Below the pieces are notes generated by a model. That model made no database searches, was not told the DNA's origin, and was given only the letters and a program-made list of their open reading frames with translations. Below, one piece after another: positions 63,377 through 64,000 of a DNA stretch of 64,000 nucleotides. The DNA comes from Brevundimonas sp. A19_0 (GTDB taxonomy: Bacteria; Pseudomonadota; Alphaproteobacteria; Caulobacterales; Caulobacteraceae). Each line of letters begins with the position of its first letter. The stretch's first letter is position 1. The position numbers and the translations under genes were made by a program. The stretch is taken from positions 1-64,000 of the forward strand of contig NZ_JAGHQP010000009.1 in the NCBI RefSeq assembly GCF_017744255.1, in the 5' to 3' direction.

Positions 63377-64000
63377 ATGATCCAGGCGTTCCGCATCGAC
63401 CGGTCACAGGAGGCCGCCTACGGGCGCGATCTGGCGCGGGCCTTCGGCGGCGCCCTGCTGTTCACCGTGCCCCTGCTGATGACCATGGAGATGTGGCGCT
63501 TCGGCCTGCATCTGGATCGCACCCGGCTGGCCCTGTTCGTGGTGACGGCCCTGCCGCTGCTTTACGGCCTTGCCCACTATGCCGGGTTCAGCCGCCACCG
63601 GGGCTGGCTGCCCGACCTGCTCGACACCCTTGTGGCGCTGGCGGTCGGCTTCCTCACGGCCGGCATCCTGCTGCTTCTGCTCAATGTCCTGAATGCGGAC
63701 GCCACCCTCGACCAGACGCTCGGCCAGGTCCTGCTGCAGGCCATACCCGGCGCCATCGGCGCGCTGCTGGCCCGGCGGCAACTCAGCGGCCGCGACGACT
63801 CCGGCGAACAGGATGAGGACCAGGCCTCCTATCCGGGCGAGCTCTTCCTGATGGTGGCCGGCGCCCTGTTCCTCGCCCTCAATGTCGCCCCGACCGAGGA
63901 AATCCTGCTCATCGCGGTCCAGACCACGCCGTGGCACGCCGTAGCCCTCCTGCTTCTGTCGCTGACCCTCATGCATGTGATCGTCTTCCAGGTCGGATTC
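63377..64000 (+). CDS. TIGR02587-like integral membrane protein, cut by window end
   Basis: An open frame of 208 codons that runs off the window end, with an ATG at 63377 (MIQAFRIDRSQEAAYGRD) or possibly a GTG at 63362. It holds at least five hydrophobic segments, with the start GRDLARAFGGALLFTVPLLMTMEMW resembling the TIGR02587 group of integral membrane proteins. A soluble acidic loop (SGRDDSGEQDEDQASY) interrupts the membrane parts. Substrate and role are unknown. Confidence 0.75.
   Translation, partial: MIQAFRIDRSQEAAYGRDLARAFGGALLFTVPLLMTMEMWRFGLHLDRTRLALFVVTALPLLYGLAHYAGFSRHRGWLPDLLDTLVALAVGFLTAGILLLLLNVLNADATLDQTLGQVLLQAIPGAIGALLARRQLSGRDDSGEQDEDQASYPGELFLMVAGALFLALNVAPTEEILLIAVQTTPWHAVALLLLSLTLMHVIVFQVGF

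Overview
This is ordinary-looking, very GC-rich chromosomal DNA from an alphaproteobacterium. The best fit is a member of the Caulobacteraceae, probably Brevundimonas or a close relative. The reasons are a SapC-family protein, two large TonB-dependent receptors, many GTG/TTG starts, the order secA / parvulin / argJ / mutT, the run comF, grxC, nitrilase, DUF1178, AraC-type regulator, ubiG, lysC, ptsP, and several proteins of types common in that family. I find no tRNA, rRNA, CRISPR array, insertion sequence, prophage or plasmid gene. Genes are tightly packed, often joined by 1-4 base start/stop overlaps, and no intergenic gap exceeds about 290 bases.

Region by region. 1-3.5 kb: a nucleoside-salvage pair (ribokinase cut by the window edge, nucleoside hydrolase), a divergent DUF819 membrane protein and DUF2200. 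3.4-8.3 kb: a tiny acidic protein, a CYTH enzyme, an exported alpha/beta hydrolase, YqgE, a peroxiredoxin and a membrane hybrid histidine kinase. 8.3-11.8 kb: the coupled set sixA-like / DUF952 / pyrD, then a methyltransferase divergent from gloB. 11.8-18.8 kb: a secreted DUF4908-like protein, phaB, a zinc alcohol dehydrogenase, DUF72, a one-pass membrane protein, gshA with rsmE, and ppk2. 18.8-22.8 kb: a MerR regulator followed by two acyl-CoA dehydrogenases with two small unrelated genes threaded between and after them. 22.8-26.4 kb: DUF2256, a DoxX-like protein, SelO and NhaA. 26.6-34.4 kb: a TonB receptor with strong terminators, a Cys-rich lipoprotein, hmgA, a second acyl-CoA dehydrogenase pair, and SapC.

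34.4-38.0 kb is the clearest regulatory unit: a ZnuD-like zinc receptor divergent from a Zur repressor, with a perfect 15-base palindrome between them and an alpha/beta hydrolase coupled to zur. 38.0-44.7 kb: mmsA, an uncharacterised membrane-anchored protein, a class V aminotransferase and secA with a palindromic element behind it. 45.0-47.9 kb: a parvulin lipoprotein, argJ, mutT and an orphan Flp pilin. 47.9-53.6 kb: an NDUFAF5-like methyltransferase whose start codon overlaps that of comF, then grxC, nitrilase, DUF1178, AraC-type regulator, two small exported proteins and ubiG. 53.7-64 kb: lysC, ptsP, a RodZ-like protein with a perfect DnaA box upstream, ispG, a GST-like protein, two divergent related lipoproteins, prfA, a zinc-ribbon membrane protein and a membrane protein cut by the window end.

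Together the genes suggest an aerobic oligotroph that oxidises acyl-CoAs, valine-type and aromatic amino acids, stores polyhydroxyalkanoate and takes up nutrients through TonB receptors. I see no convincing new multi-gene system. The best leads are the small genes inside the acyl-CoA dehydrogenase operon, the zinc unit with its coupled hydrolase, the paralogous lipoprotein pair and the DnaA box.
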